A stretch of DNA of 64,000 nt from Bog-473 sp963754445. Lineage in GTDB: Bacteria > Actinomycetota > Acidimicrobiia > Acidimicrobiales > RAAP-2. The stretch is taken from NCBI GenBank assembly GCA_963754445.1, contig CAVWFT010000002.1:1364001-1428000 (forward strand), in the 5' to 3' direction. Under the pieces are notes generated by a model. The model had not been told where the DNA came from. It saw nothing but the letters and a program-made list of their open reading frames with translations, and did no database searches. The position numbers and the translations under genes are program-made. The stretch's first letter is position 1, and the number at the start of each line of letters is the position of its first letter. Positions 50,225 to 59,242 of this stretch are shown here, one piece after another.

Positions 50225-50998
50225 GTGACCGTTGCCGTCGTGACCGGCGCCGGCAGCGGCATGGGTCGCTCCTGTGTGGACCGACTGCGTGGCCGTACCG
50301 AGCATCTGGTCGCGGTGGACCTGCGCGCGCCGGAGATCGACGGAACCGTGGGTGTGGCCTGTGACGTTTCGGACCCAGATGCGATCGCCTCGCTGATCGA
50401 GACGGTGGCCGAACTCGGTCCGTTCGCGTCTTTGGCCCACGCGGCCGGCATCTCACCGACCATGGCCGACGCACGTCGGATTTTCGACGTCGACCTCGTC
50501 GGGACGGAACGACTCCTGGGCGCCTTCGAGGACTTGGTCGTCCCGGGGTCAGCTGCGGTCTGCTTCTCGTCGATGGCCGCGTACCAGATCGCTCCGTTCG
50601 CCGACGAACGGATGGATGCGCTGATCGACGATGCCCTCAATCCGACCTTTCTCGATCAAGCCAGCGCGCTCATCACCGACAGCGGTCTGGCCTACGGGTT
50701 GGCCAAGCGAGGGGTGGTCCGCGCCGCCGCCCGCGCCGCAGTGCGCTGGGGACGTCGCGGCGGCAGGGTCAACTCCCTGGCGCCAGGCATCATCGACACG
50801 CCGATGGGTCGGCAAGAGTTGGACCAACAACCGGTCATGCACGACATGCTCGAACACGTACCCCTGGGGCGGACGGGTCGGGCCGACGAGGTGGCCGCGG
50901 TGGTCGCGTTCCTGCTCTCGGATCAGGCGTCGTATGTCTCCGGGATCGATGTGCTCGTGGACGGTGCGACAGTGCCCGGCCTCGCCGCCGGAACCTGA
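50225..50998 (+). CDS. SDR-family oxidoreductase (3-alpha-HSD-like)
   Basis: A 257-residue SDR. AVVTGAGSGMGRSCVDRL is the cofactor loop, LAHAAGIS replaces NNAG, and SSMAAYQIAP with a distant GLAYGLAKRGV gives Ser, Tyr and Lys across a long insert (about 120-160). The shortened central region and the inserted helical segment ERMDALIDDALNP resemble 3-alpha-hydroxysteroid dehydrogenase/carbonyl reductase types. GTG 50225 starts 38 bases after the thioesterase. A steroid or alicyclic alcohol substrate is inferred. Confidence 0.87.
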   Translation: MTVAVVTGAGSGMGRSCVDRLRGRTEHLVAVDLRAPEIDGTVGVACDVSDPDAIASLIETVAELGPFASLAHAAGISPTMADARRIFDVDLVGTERLLGAFEDLVVPGSAAVCFSSMAAYQIAPFADERMDALIDDALNPTFLDQASALITDSGLAYGLAKRGVVRAAARAAVRWGRRGGRVNSLAPGIIDTPMGRQELDQQPVMHDMLEHVPLGRTGRADEVAAVVAFLLSDQASYVSGIDVLVDGATVPGLAAGT

Positions 50999-51006
50999 GA
51001 TCGGCG

Positions 51007-51960
51007 ATGAAGGTGACCACGCACGAGCCGTTGGAGTTCGAGGTGCTGGCCGAGGGCCTCGGATTTCCCGAGGGCCCGGTCATCGCGGACGACGGCACCG
51101 TGCACGTGGTCGACATCGACGGCGGGCGCGTCTGGCGCATTTCCGGGAACGGGGCCGAGGTGGTCGCGTCCACCGGTGGCGGCCCGAACGGAATGGCGCC
51201 CGAGTCGGCTTCGACCGTCCTCGTGGCCAACAACGGCGGGTTTCTCTGGACAGAGGTCAACGGCGTCCGTATTCCGATCGATCACGCGTCGCACACCAAC
51301 GAGCCTCCGGGTTTCACCGGGGGCTGGATCGAGCGAGTCGACCTGACGTCTGGCGTCGTGGAGGTCCTGCACCGCACCTGCGCCGGGAAGCCATTGCGCG
51401 GGCCGAACGATCTGGTCCTCGACGAGCTCGGTGGCATCTGGTTCACCGACCACGGCAAGGGTCGCTACGCCAGCGTCGATCGTGGGGGTCTCTACTACAT
51501 ACCTCCCGATGGGTCTGCGGTCGTCGAGAAGGCATTTCCTCTCCTGGGTCCGAACGGTGTGGGGCTCGAGCCCGGCGGCAAGCGCGTCTACGTCGCTGAG
51601 ACGCACACCGGGCGACTGTGGGCCTGGGACCTGGCCGAGCCGGGCGAGATCGTCCCCGCCGCCGGCAACCTGGCCGTTCGACACGGTGGTCGCTGCATTG
51701 CCGCCACCCCCTATTCGTTCGATTCGCTCGGGATCGAGGCTGACGGCCGCATCGTCATCGGCGCCATCGCGGACGGCGTGGTGGTGATCACCCCAGACGG
51801 TGGGGAAATCGACGTCCATCCGATTCCGGGCGATGTCACGACGAACATCGCGTTCGGGGGTGCCGACGGGCGGCGGGCCGTCCTGACCCTCTCTCGGTCG
51901 GGACGGGCCGCCGAGGCCATCTGGCCGCGCCCCGGACTTGTCGTGCGCCCAGTGGCGTGA
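51007..51960 (+). CDS. SMP-30/gluconolactonase-family protein
   Basis: A 317-residue six-bladed beta-propeller of the SMP-30/LRE family. It shows GFPEGPVIADDGTVHVVDID (metal Glu in the FPEGP motif), PLRGPNDLVLDELGGIWFTD (metal Asn and Asp) and LLGPNGVGLEPGGKRVYVAE with the third metal-site region. These enzymes open lactones with a divalent metal. It begins eight bases after the SDR and ends the operon. A lactone step here would parallel the Baeyer-Villiger and cyclase genes at 30-32 kb. Confidence 0.9.
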   Translation: MKVTTHEPLEFEVLAEGLGFPEGPVIADDGTVHVVDIDGGRVWRISGNGAEVVASTGGGPNGMAPESASTVLVANNGGFLWTEVNGVRIPIDHASHTNEPPGFTGGWIERVDLTSGVVEVLHRTCAGKPLRGPNDLVLDELGGIWFTDHGKGRYASVDRGGLYYIPPDGSAVVEKAFPLLGPNGVGLEPGGKRVYVAETHTGRLWAWDLAEPGEIVPAAGNLAVRHGGRCIAATPYSFDSLGIEADGRIVIGAIADGVVVITPDGGEIDVHPIPGDVTTNIAFGGADGRRAVLTLSRSGRAAEAIWPRPGLVVRPVA

Positions 51961-52077
51961 CCGTCGGTGGACCGCCGCGCACGTGCATCGGGCTCTAGCC
52001 TCTGAGCTGGGTGTTCTGCTCACCCGCGAAGGGAATTGGGCTCAAGCAGGGGGAGCAAACAGCCGAAGCGTCACCAT

Positions 52078-53520
52078 ATGGCCAGCGTCCCCGGCGACCC
52101 CTCGCGCCGCCGCGTTCCTCCCGATATTTCCGCCCTGGTGCGCTGCATGGACGAGTTTCCCGACGTCGTCCTCGTCGTCGACGCCGAGGGGACGGTCCAG
52201 TGGGGGAACCACGCCGCCCAGACCTTCTTCGGCTTGACCGTTGAGGCCGGTGTCGGCGTCTCGGGTCTCGACTTCGTGCACCCCGAGGATGTCGAGCTGA
52301 CCCTGCGTTCCCTGACGAGCGTGCAGCAGAAGGAGACCGGCGCGCCCATCGAGATCCGGCTCCGCTCGACAGCAGGCTGGCGTCTGGTCGAGCTCATCGG
52401 AACGCCGATCTCCTGGTGGGACGAGGGCTCGGTGTTGCTCAGCATCCGCGATCTCACCGAGCGGCGGCGCTTCGAGGTCTCCCACGACGCCGATTCGGGA
52501 TTCCGGAGCCTGGTGCACAATGCAGCTGTCTTGACCATCCTGCTCTCCGAGGACGGGGTCGTCCGATCGTGTTCGGGTGCGCTCACGCGCCTTTTGGGCC
52601 ACGACTCGGAGCTGGTCGAGGGGCGACCTCTCGAAGACCTGGTGGTCGACAGCGATCGGCCTCCGCTACGCGAAGCACTGGCCCGGGCGGGCCGGGGCGC
52701 CTCGACGGTCAACCCGGTCCTGGTCGTGGTCTCGATGGTCCGTTTTGGATCGCGTGAGGTCGTTCCATTCGAGCTCTCGTTCGTCAATCTGCTCGACGAC
52801 CCCACGGTCGCCGGGTTCGTCGTCTCGGGAGTGGACGTGACGGAGCGTCGCCGACTCGAGCAGCAGCTTCAGTACCAGGCCTTTCACGATTCTCTGACCG
52901 GTCTCGGTAACCGGGCGCTCTTTCAAGATCGCCTGGCCAAGGCCGTGGAGAGGAGTAGTCGGGGTGGCCGGCGCCTGACCTTGCTGTTCCTGGACGTCGA
53001 CAACTTGAAGAACATCAACGACACGCTCGGCCATGCCGCCGGCGATGCCGTCCTGCGAGCCACGGCCGAGCGCATCCGCAGCTGCGTCCGGACGACGGAT
53101 ACGGCCGCCCGACTCGGTGGTGACGAGTTCGGTGTCCTCGTCGAAGACATGGTGCACCTCGGGGGGTCCTCGGTCCTGGCCGACCAGCTCCTGCAGGCGT
53201 GCCGGGAGCCCGTACAGGTGGGGGCAAACCTGTTGTGGACCACGCTGAGCATCGGGGTGACGTTCGATACCCCGGGCGCCACGGTGGAGCAGCTCCTCCA
53301 AAATGCCGACCGGGCCATGTACAGCGCCAAGCGCAACGGCAAGGATCGCTACGAGGTGTACAACGATCGTGAGCGGTTCAAGGACGACGCCGTTTCCGGC
53401 ATCGAAGGATCGCGGCACGTGTCGGGATCCCACCGTCCGTCCGATCGCCTCGCCATGGGCGATCGGCGCCGCGGTGGATGGGGGGTCGAGGAGGTCGGGT
53501 CTGGCCCGACGGGAAGCTGA
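52078..53520 (+). CDS. PAS-PAS-GGDEF diguanylate cyclase
   Basis: A 480-residue signalling protein without obvious membrane segments. PAS 1 covers about 22-130 (PDVVLVVDAEGTVQWGN; SIRDLTERRR), PAS 2 about 140-262 (VVSGVDVTERRRLEQQLQ), and the GGDEF domain about 270-440 (HDSLTGLGNRALFQDRL; LGGDEFGVLVED near 347). The active GGDEF sequence and an RxxD inhibitory site five residues before it (RTTD) predict c-di-GMP synthesis with product feedback. ATG 52078 is chosen; the longer frame would need TTG 52036. No EAL or HD-GYP gene is in the window. Confidence 0.92.
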   Translation: MASVPGDPSRRRVPPDISALVRCMDEFPDVVLVVDAEGTVQWGNHAAQTFFGLTVEAGVGVSGLDFVHPEDVELTLRSLTSVQQKETGAPIEIRLRSTAGWRLVELIGTPISWWDEGSVLLSIRDLTERRRFEVSHDADSGFRSLVHNAAVLTILLSEDGVVRSCSGALTRLLGHDSELVEGRPLEDLVVDSDRPPLREALARAGRGASTVNPVLVVVSMVRFGSREVVPFELSFVNLLDDPTVAGFVVSGVDVTERRRLEQQLQYQAFHDSLTGLGNRALFQDRLAKAVERSSRGGRRLTLLFLDVDNLKNINDTLGHAAGDAVLRATAERIRSCVRTTDTAARLGGDEFGVLVEDMVHLGGSSVLADQLLQACREPVQVGANLLWTTLSIGVTFDTPGATVEQLLQNADRAMYSAKRNGKDRYEVYNDRERFKDDAVSGIEGSRHVSGSHRPSDRLAMGDRRRGGWGVEEVGSGPTGS

Positions 53521-53556
53521 GAGGAATAGGCGAAGGACTCAGCGGTTGCACAGGGC

Positions 53557-53961
53557 ATGACCGCGACTATTCCCGACTCCCATCTCGATCTCCTGTCCTC
53601 CGATACGGCCATCCTGGCCACGGTGGGTCCCGACGGTCGGCCGCAGCTCAGCGCGGTCTGGTTTCTGGCCGATGGCCAGACGATTCGGATCTCCCTGAAC
53701 TCTTCGCGGCAAAAGGTCAAGAACCTCAGGGACCGGACTGGTCTCACGTTCTTCATTCTCGATCCCAGCCGGCACAGCAGGTACCTCGAGATCCGCGGGG
53801 ACGCCGAGATCTCCGAGGATCCTGACTATGTGTTCGCCGACCTGGTGGGACCCAAGTACGGCGCCGACCTGCGCACCTTCGACGGCCCGGGTCAGAGCAG
53901 GGTCGTGGTGACGGTGCGCCCCGTACGGGTGAACGCCGTGGACATGGCCGCCGGGCACTGA
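53557..53961 (+). CDS. PPOX-class F420-dependent oxidoreductase family protein
   Basis: A 134-residue split-barrel flavin/deazaflavin-binding protein. AILATVGPDGRPQLSAVWF is the first barrel sheet, IRISLNSSRQKVKNLRDR carries the cofactor phosphate-contacting Ser-x-Lys region, and YLEIRGDAEISED the dimer interface strand. The size and motifs match actinobacterial F420-binding PPOX-like reductases. It stands alone between the GGDEF gene and an EamA transporter. The physiological substrate is unknown. Confidence 0.87.
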   Translation: MTATIPDSHLDLLSSDTAILATVGPDGRPQLSAVWFLADGQTIRISLNSSRQKVKNLRDRTGLTFFILDPSRHSRYLEIRGDAEISEDPDYVFADLVGPKYGADLRTFDGPGQSRVVVTVRPVRVNAVDMAAGH

Positions 53962-54074
53962 CCCTGCGGCGGGGCCCGTGACGCCTCGGCCTCCGATGGG
54001 CGCTCGGGTCTCCCGCCTCCCCCTATCGTGGCAGGCCGACTCGGCAGACCATCGCATCGGAGGACCGCGGTCCA

Positions 54075-54908
54075 GTGGGTGTAGTACTCGGTTTACTCGT
54101 TGCCGCCTGCTTCGGCAGCGGCGACTTCCTGGGCGGACTGGCGTCCCGCCATGCCAGGACACTGGCCGTGCTGACGGTGGCCCAGGTGGCAGCCCTGGCC
54201 CTGGCCCTGGTGGTCACCGTCGCCGTGGGCGGTCCCGCGTACGCCCACGACCTGGAGTTCGGCATCGTGGCGGGGCTGCTCAACGTGATGGCGATCGGGT
54301 GTCTCTATCGGGGTCTGGCCATCGGTCAGATGGGGCAGGTGGCGCCAGTGGCGGCGGTCATCGGTGCGGTCGTGCCGGTGGGCTGGGGCCTGCTACGGGG
54401 TGAGTCGCTGAGCCTGCCCGAACTGATCGGGATCGTGTTGGCCGTTCTCGCCGGAGCGCTCCTCTCCAGTGCGCCCGGATCGCAACGCGGCCCGCTTCAC
54501 GTCCCTGCGCTCCTCCTCGCCATCGCCGCCGGAGTCGGTTTCGGGGTCTCGCTCGTGCTCTTCGCCGCGGCCAGTCACCACGGCGGGATGTGGCCGGCGT
54601 TCGGCGCCCGCCTGGCCGCCTGCGCATTGGTGTGGATCCTGGTCGTCGCCCGGGGGGAAGTGTCATCGATCGCGGAGGTCCCCAAACGCGAGGCAGTGTC
54701 TGCCGGCCTGCTCGACGTCAGTGCCACCATGATCCTGCTGGTCACGCTCAAGTCTCATCTGACTGCAGTGATCGCCCCCGTGGCCTCGTTGGCCCCCGCG
54801 TTCACCGCCGGCCATGCGTGGTGGTACCTCCACGAACGCGTCACGCGTCAGCAATTGGTCGGCCTGGCTCTGGCTCTTGTCGGTCTCGTCCTCATCGCCG
54901 TCAACTGA
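54075..54908 (+). CDS. EamA/DMT-family membrane transporter
   Basis: A 277-residue membrane protein with ten predicted helices in two five-helix EamA repeats. Repeat 1 begins VVLGLLVAACFGSGDFLGGL and ends ELIGIVLAVLAGALLSS; repeat 2 begins ALLLAIAAGVGFGVSLVLF and ends LVGLALALVGLVLIAVN. The pattern of small residues before the last helix (LAPAFTAGHAWWYLHERVT) is typical of drug/metabolite transporters. GTG 54075 starts it. Cargo is not predictable. It is followed at 20 bases by the Gfo/Idh gene. Confidence 0.88.
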   Translation: MGVVLGLLVAACFGSGDFLGGLASRHARTLAVLTVAQVAALALALVVTVAVGGPAYAHDLEFGIVAGLLNVMAIGCLYRGLAIGQMGQVAPVAAVIGAVVPVGWGLLRGESLSLPELIGIVLAVLAGALLSSAPGSQRGPLHVPALLLAIAAGVGFGVSLVLFAAASHHGGMWPAFGARLAACALVWILVVARGEVSSIAEVPKREAVSAGLLDVSATMILLVTLKSHLTAVIAPVASLAPAFTAGHAWWYLHERVTRQQLVGLALALVGLVLIAVN

Positions 54909-54928
54909 CCGACTGCGATACTGCTGCC

Positions 54929-56004
54929 ATGCCCAGCCCGCTGCCGCTGTCCGCCCCCGTACGCCTCGCTCTCGTCGGCCTCGGACAGATCTCGGAGCTC
55001 ATGTTGCCGGCCTATGCGGCGAACCCCGAGTTCCTCGTCGTCGGCCTCTGCGACCGGAATCCCGAGCGTGTGGCGCGCTGGGCTGCCGTGTTCCCCGAAG
55101 CGGTCGCCTCGACCGATCTCGATGAAGTGCTGGCGGCGCGGCCCGATGTGGTCGACGTGCTCGTGCCCACTCCTCTGCATGCCGAGGTCGTCACCGACCT
55201 CCTCACTCGGGGGTTCCACGTGCAGGTGCAGAAGCCGATTTCGCGAGACCTCGAAGGAGCGGATCGAATGATCGCCGCGACCGAAGTCCACGGTGCCACG
55301 CTGAACGTGCTCGAGGACTATCGCTGTTACCCCCCATGGTGCGCCTGGGGGAGATTGTGCGTCGCGGCGATATCGGAGACCCTGTGGGTTGTCATATGAA
55401 GATCGTGGCCACCGGCCTCGGCGGCTGGGACGTGCTGCCAGAGAGTTACGAATGGCAGTTCCAGCAGCAACAGGACGGCCGCGGGATGCTCGTCTTCGAC
55501 CACGGTTGGCATCAGCTGGCCCTGGCCCTGTGGCTGTTCGGACCGGTTCGTCGAGTCTTTGCATGGATCGGGGAGACCGTCATCGTTCCCGACGTGATCA
55601 TCATGGACGCGCCGACGACGTTGGTCTGGGAGCACGTCTCCGGGGTGCGCACGGTGGTCGACATCACGTTTGCCGTGGACACGTTCTTCCACTCGACGCA
55701 TTACGGCGGCGACGAACGGGTCGAGGTCACCGGGTCGAAGGGGTTCGTCCGCTGCAACAGGATCAGTGCCTTCGGGATCCAGGAGCCCTCGGTGGAGTGT
55801 TACCGCGACGGTGAGCTTCGTGCCTTCCACGCCATAGACGACACGCCTCCGGATGCCTTCGCCGCGATGGCCGCTCGCAGCGCCGATTTCTATCTGGGGC
55901 GTGAGCCGACGCCCCTCATGGACGGGCCAACGGCCCGTGAGATCCTGAACGTCTTGCTCGCCGCCCTCGATTCGCATCGCCTCGGCTCTCCCGTCGATCT
56001 GTAA
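54929..56004 (+). CDS. Gfo/Idh/MocA-family oxidoreductase, broken by a frameshift
   Basis: An NAD(P)-dependent sugar/inositol-type dehydrogenase split between two frames. From ATG 54929 the N-terminal Rossmann domain reads VRLALVGLGQISELMLPAY, VVDVLVPTPLHAEVV and VQVQKPISRDLEGAD, and this frame stops at 55399. The C-terminal domain continues one frame over, from MVRLGEIVRRGDIGDPVG (55336) to 56004. Between them is a run of six C (55330-55335); one additional C would give ...YPPMVRLGE... and restore about 359 residues. This is probably a homopolymer undercall, or a recent mutation. Confidence 0.82.
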
Positions 56005-56055
56005 CGACTTCGACACGGCAGTGTCGGCTGGTCGCGCGGTCTACAGGGCCGTTCG

Positions 56056-56085
56056 TTGGGAGAGATGACTAGCGTTGGGTATAAC
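56056..56085 (+). promoter_or_regulatory. Candidate catalase promoter
   Basis: TTGGGA (56056-56061), an 18-base spacer and TATAAC (56080-56085) stand 32 bases before the catalase ATG, which has its own GGGAGGA ribosome site. No clear Fur, OxyR or CatR operator is recognisable by eye. Confidence 0.45.
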
Positions 56086-56116
56086 GAAATTGAACCGTAG
56101 ACGGGAGGACTCTCCG

Positions 56117-57589
56117 ATGACCCCCACCCAACCTGATCGCCCACCGACGACGACGGATGCCGGTATTCCGGTCGCCAGCCAGGAGCACTCGCTCACCGTC
56201 GGGCCCGATGGCCCGATCCTGCTCCAGGACTTCTACCTGATCGAACAAATGGCGAACTTCAACCGGGAGCGCATCCCTGAGCGCCAGCCGCACGCCAAAG
56301 GGGGAGGTGCCTTCGGAACCTTCGTCGTCTCGGGGGACGTGAGCGCCTACACCAAGGCGGCAGTCTTCCAACCAGGGATCGAGACCGACCTCGTCGTGCG
56401 GTTCTCCACCGTGGCGGGCGAGCGCGGCTCGCCGGACACCTGGCGCGACCCGCGGGGCTTCTCGGTCAAGTTCTATACGAGCGAGGGCAACCTCGACATC
56501 GTGGGGAACAACACGCCGGTCTTCTTCATCCGCGATCCGATCAAATTCCAGAACTTCATTCGGTCCCAAAAGCGCCTGGCCGCGAACAATCTGCGTGACC
56601 CCGACATGCAGTGGGACTTCTGGACGCTCTCGCCCGAGTCCGCCCACCAGGTGACCTGGCTCATGGGTGACCGTGGGATCCCGCGCAGCTGGCGTCACAT
56701 GAACGGCTACTCGTCGCACACCTACATGTGGGTCAACGAATCCGGCGAGCGTTTCTGGGTGAAGTACCACTTCAAGTGTGACCAGGGCATCGAGTTCCTG
56801 GTCCAGGCCGATGCCGATCGCATCGCCGGCGAGGACGCCGACTACCACCAGCGCGACCTCTACGACGCCATCGACCGAGGAGAGTTCCCGAGCTGGACGC
56901 TGTGCATGCAGATCATGCCGTTCGAGGATGCCAAGACCTATCGTTTCAACCCATTCGACCTGACCAAGGTGTGGCCGCACGGCGACTATCCACTGGTCGA
57001 AGTAGGAACACTACGGCTCGATCGCAACGTGACCGACTACCACACGGAAATGGAGCAGGTGGCTTTCCAGCCCAACAACACGGTGCCCGGTACCGGGCTG
57101 TCTCCCGACAAAATGCTGCTGGCCCGTGGATTTTCCTATGCCGACGCCCACCGAGCCCGGCTCGGTGTCAACTACCAGCAAATCCCCGTCAATCGACCCC
57201 GCTCGGCAGTGCGCAGTTACTCGAAGGACGGGGCCATGCGGGTCGACACCGTCAGCGATCCCGTCTACTACCCGAATTCTTTCGCTGACGCGCCCGCCGC
57301 GGACACCGACACCTATGCCGAGCACGCCGTGTGGGCGGCCGACGGCGACATGGTGCGCGCCGCGTACACACTCCATCCGGAGGACGATGACGTGGGCCAG
57401 GCCAACACGCTGATCAACACCGTGATGGACGAAGCCGCCCGGGACCGTCTGGTCGACAATGTCTCGGGGAACCTGGCCAAGCTGCGGCGCGACGTGGTGC
57501 TGCAGCGATCCTTCGAGTACTGGCGTGCCATCGACAAGGCGGTGGGTGACCACATCGAGACGGCCACGATGGCAAAGCGTTCAGGTTGA
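56117..57589 (+). CDS. Monofunctional heme catalase
   Basis: A 490-residue small-subunit catalase. The distal His region reads ERIPERQPHAKGGGAFGTF, the catalytic Asn lies in GNNTPVFFIRDP, and the proximal heme-Tyr helix is ARGFSYADAHRARLG, continuing into VNYQQIPVNRPR. It decomposes hydrogen peroxide in the cytoplasm. ATG 56117 has GGGAGGA at eight bases; the frame extends upstream only to a weak TTG. It could protect against peroxide from the many flavin enzymes and P450s of the region, but nothing links it to them directly. Confidence 0.95.
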   Translation: MTPTQPDRPPTTTDAGIPVASQEHSLTVGPDGPILLQDFYLIEQMANFNRERIPERQPHAKGGGAFGTFVVSGDVSAYTKAAVFQPGIETDLVVRFSTVAGERGSPDTWRDPRGFSVKFYTSEGNLDIVGNNTPVFFIRDPIKFQNFIRSQKRLAANNLRDPDMQWDFWTLSPESAHQVTWLMGDRGIPRSWRHMNGYSSHTYMWVNESGERFWVKYHFKCDQGIEFLVQADADRIAGEDADYHQRDLYDAIDRGEFPSWTLCMQIMPFEDAKTYRFNPFDLTKVWPHGDYPLVEVGTLRLDRNVTDYHTEMEQVAFQPNNTVPGTGLSPDKMLLARGFSYADAHRARLGVNYQQIPVNRPRSAVRSYSKDGAMRVDTVSDPVYYPNSFADAPAADTDTYAEHAVWAADGDMVRAAYTLHPEDDDVGQANTLINTVMDEAARDRLVDNVSGNLAKLRRDVVLQRSFEYWRAIDKAVGDHIETATMAKRSG

Positions 57590-57738
57590 CAGCTCGCCGG
57601 GCGGACCGCGGTGATCCGCGCCCTGCCTCCATCGAGAGCGTCCACCGACGGTTCGTGACCTGAGCCGGGCTCATGCTGGCGTTGTCGCCTCGGCGAGGCC
57701 AGAATCGAGCCCGTGCACGGCGAGAGGCCGTCTGGCTG

Positions 57739-59154
57739 ATGAGGCGCCCGTTGAGGTGGGCTGGCGTCATTGCAACCGTTGTCGGCAGCATGGTCGTGGC
57801 CCCGACGGCCGAGCCGTCCGGTGCGACCACGGGACCGACGCCCGTTGGCGCTGCCAGCACGAGCACCCGTGGGGTGTCGGTCCATACCATCAATGTGGTC
57901 TTTCCGGTCATCTCGTTCTCCAGCATCGAGGGGGAGTTCGAGATCAAATCGGACGCCGAATACGGCGAACAGAGCAAGGCCATTCACCTCTTCGTGGATC
58001 AGATCAACGCTGCAGGAGGTATCAACGGCCGCACGATCAACCCGATGATCGAGAGCTTCGATCCGACCAACGTCGCCGAGCAGCGAAGCCTCTGCGAACA
58101 GTGGACGCAGGGGAGCCCCCCGGTCTTCGCCGTCCTCGACGGCCTGGGCACGTTTCAAGGCGTTGATGAGCTCTGCGTCACCCGAGAGGGTCATACCCCG
58201 ATGCTGTCCCAGTGGACGACCACGACCAACTGGACCAACCTCGGCTCGCCCTATCTGTGGTGGACCGGCGCTGACGACGCTTCCATCCTGGCGGCAACGG
58301 TGCGATGGGGACTGGCGTCAGGCCGCCTCGGTCACGGCGAGAAGGTCGGCGTGGTGGTGTCCGACCAGGCGAGCGACCAGAGTGCGCTGACCTCGTATCT
58401 CCTCCCCGAACTCAAGAAGGTTGGAGTGGTGCCCCAAGTCGTGACGATCGCTGCCGCCGTCGAGGAGACTGCCAGCACGGACTCGGACGCGACCCTGGCG
58501 GTCGAACGGCTGAAGGCGCAGGGTATCCAATCGGTCATTCCCCTATTGCCCGACAATGCATTCACGCCGTACCTCGGCGCCGAGACGTCGCAGGGCTACT
58601 ACCCGAAGCTCCTGTTGAGTGACTATCAATCCGAAATCGAGATCGCGCTCGGACTCATTCCAATCCCGTACGAGAAGGCATTGAATGGTCAGGAGGGCGT
58701 CACGGCAGAGACGCTCGGTGGGATCGACCTCCCGGTGCCGGAATCACAGGGCGGTTACGACCCTGGAGTACGCAGCTGCTGGGCGGTCTGGCACAAGGCG
58801 TACCCACAAACCCCACCAGGCAACATCAACGACGACATCGAGGAGCAGGGCCCGATCCAGGGCTGGTGCCAGGAGATCCGTCTGTTCGCCAAGGCTGCCG
58901 GCATGGCGGGGAGAGATCTCAATCGACGGACGTTCGTCGAATCCATGGCGCACGTCATGGATTTTCCGGGCGGGTACTCCCCGGTTCTGAGCTACGGGTC
59001 TGACAAATTCTCCGGTCCCACGCAATACCGGGTGGTCGAGGTCCACGACAATCATCCGCCGACGAGTCTCTGCAAGCGCGGCCCGGCTCCCGCACCCGCC
59101 GCAGGCGTGTGCTGGGTCGTGGTGCAGAATTGGAGACCACTTCCAGAGCGGTGA
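57739..59154 (+). CDS. Leucine-type ABC periplasmic binding protein (Peripla_BP_6), orphan
   Basis: A 471-residue extracellular ligand-binding protein of the branched-chain amino-acid type. ATG 57739 gives a signal peptide (RRPLRWAGVIATVVGSMVVA) ending near PSGA; an in-frame ATG 57673 would only add a basic tail. The body shows KAIHLFVDQINAAGGINGRT, the common N-lobe motif, and VGVVVSDQASDQSALTSYLL. Four or more Cys residues in the mature part suggest disulfides. No LivH, LivM, LivG or LivF genes are adjacent, so it depends on a transporter encoded elsewhere or acts as a sensor component. Confidence 0.83.
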   Translation: MRRPLRWAGVIATVVGSMVVAPTAEPSGATTGPTPVGAASTSTRGVSVHTINVVFPVISFSSIEGEFEIKSDAEYGEQSKAIHLFVDQINAAGGINGRTINPMIESFDPTNVAEQRSLCEQWTQGSPPVFAVLDGLGTFQGVDELCVTREGHTPMLSQWTTTTNWTNLGSPYLWWTGADDASILAATVRWGLASGRLGHGEKVGVVVSDQASDQSALTSYLLPELKKVGVVPQVVTIAAAVEETASTDSDATLAVERLKAQGIQSVIPLLPDNAFTPYLGAETSQGYYPKLLLSDYQSEIEIALGLIPIPYEKALNGQEGVTAETLGGIDLPVPESQGGYDPGVRSCWAVWHKAYPQTPPGNINDDIEEQGPIQGWCQEIRLFAKAAGMAGRDLNRRTFVESMAHVMDFPGGYSPVLSYGSDKFSGPTQYRVVEVHDNHPPTSLCKRGPAPAPAAGVCWVVVQNWRPLPER

Positions 59155-59242
59155 GGGAGGTCCGGACGGTCCGTGGTACTCGCCATTGGCCCGATGCCGT
59201 CGGATGCGTGATGATCGGGGCCGTGATCGACCGGTGCCACCA

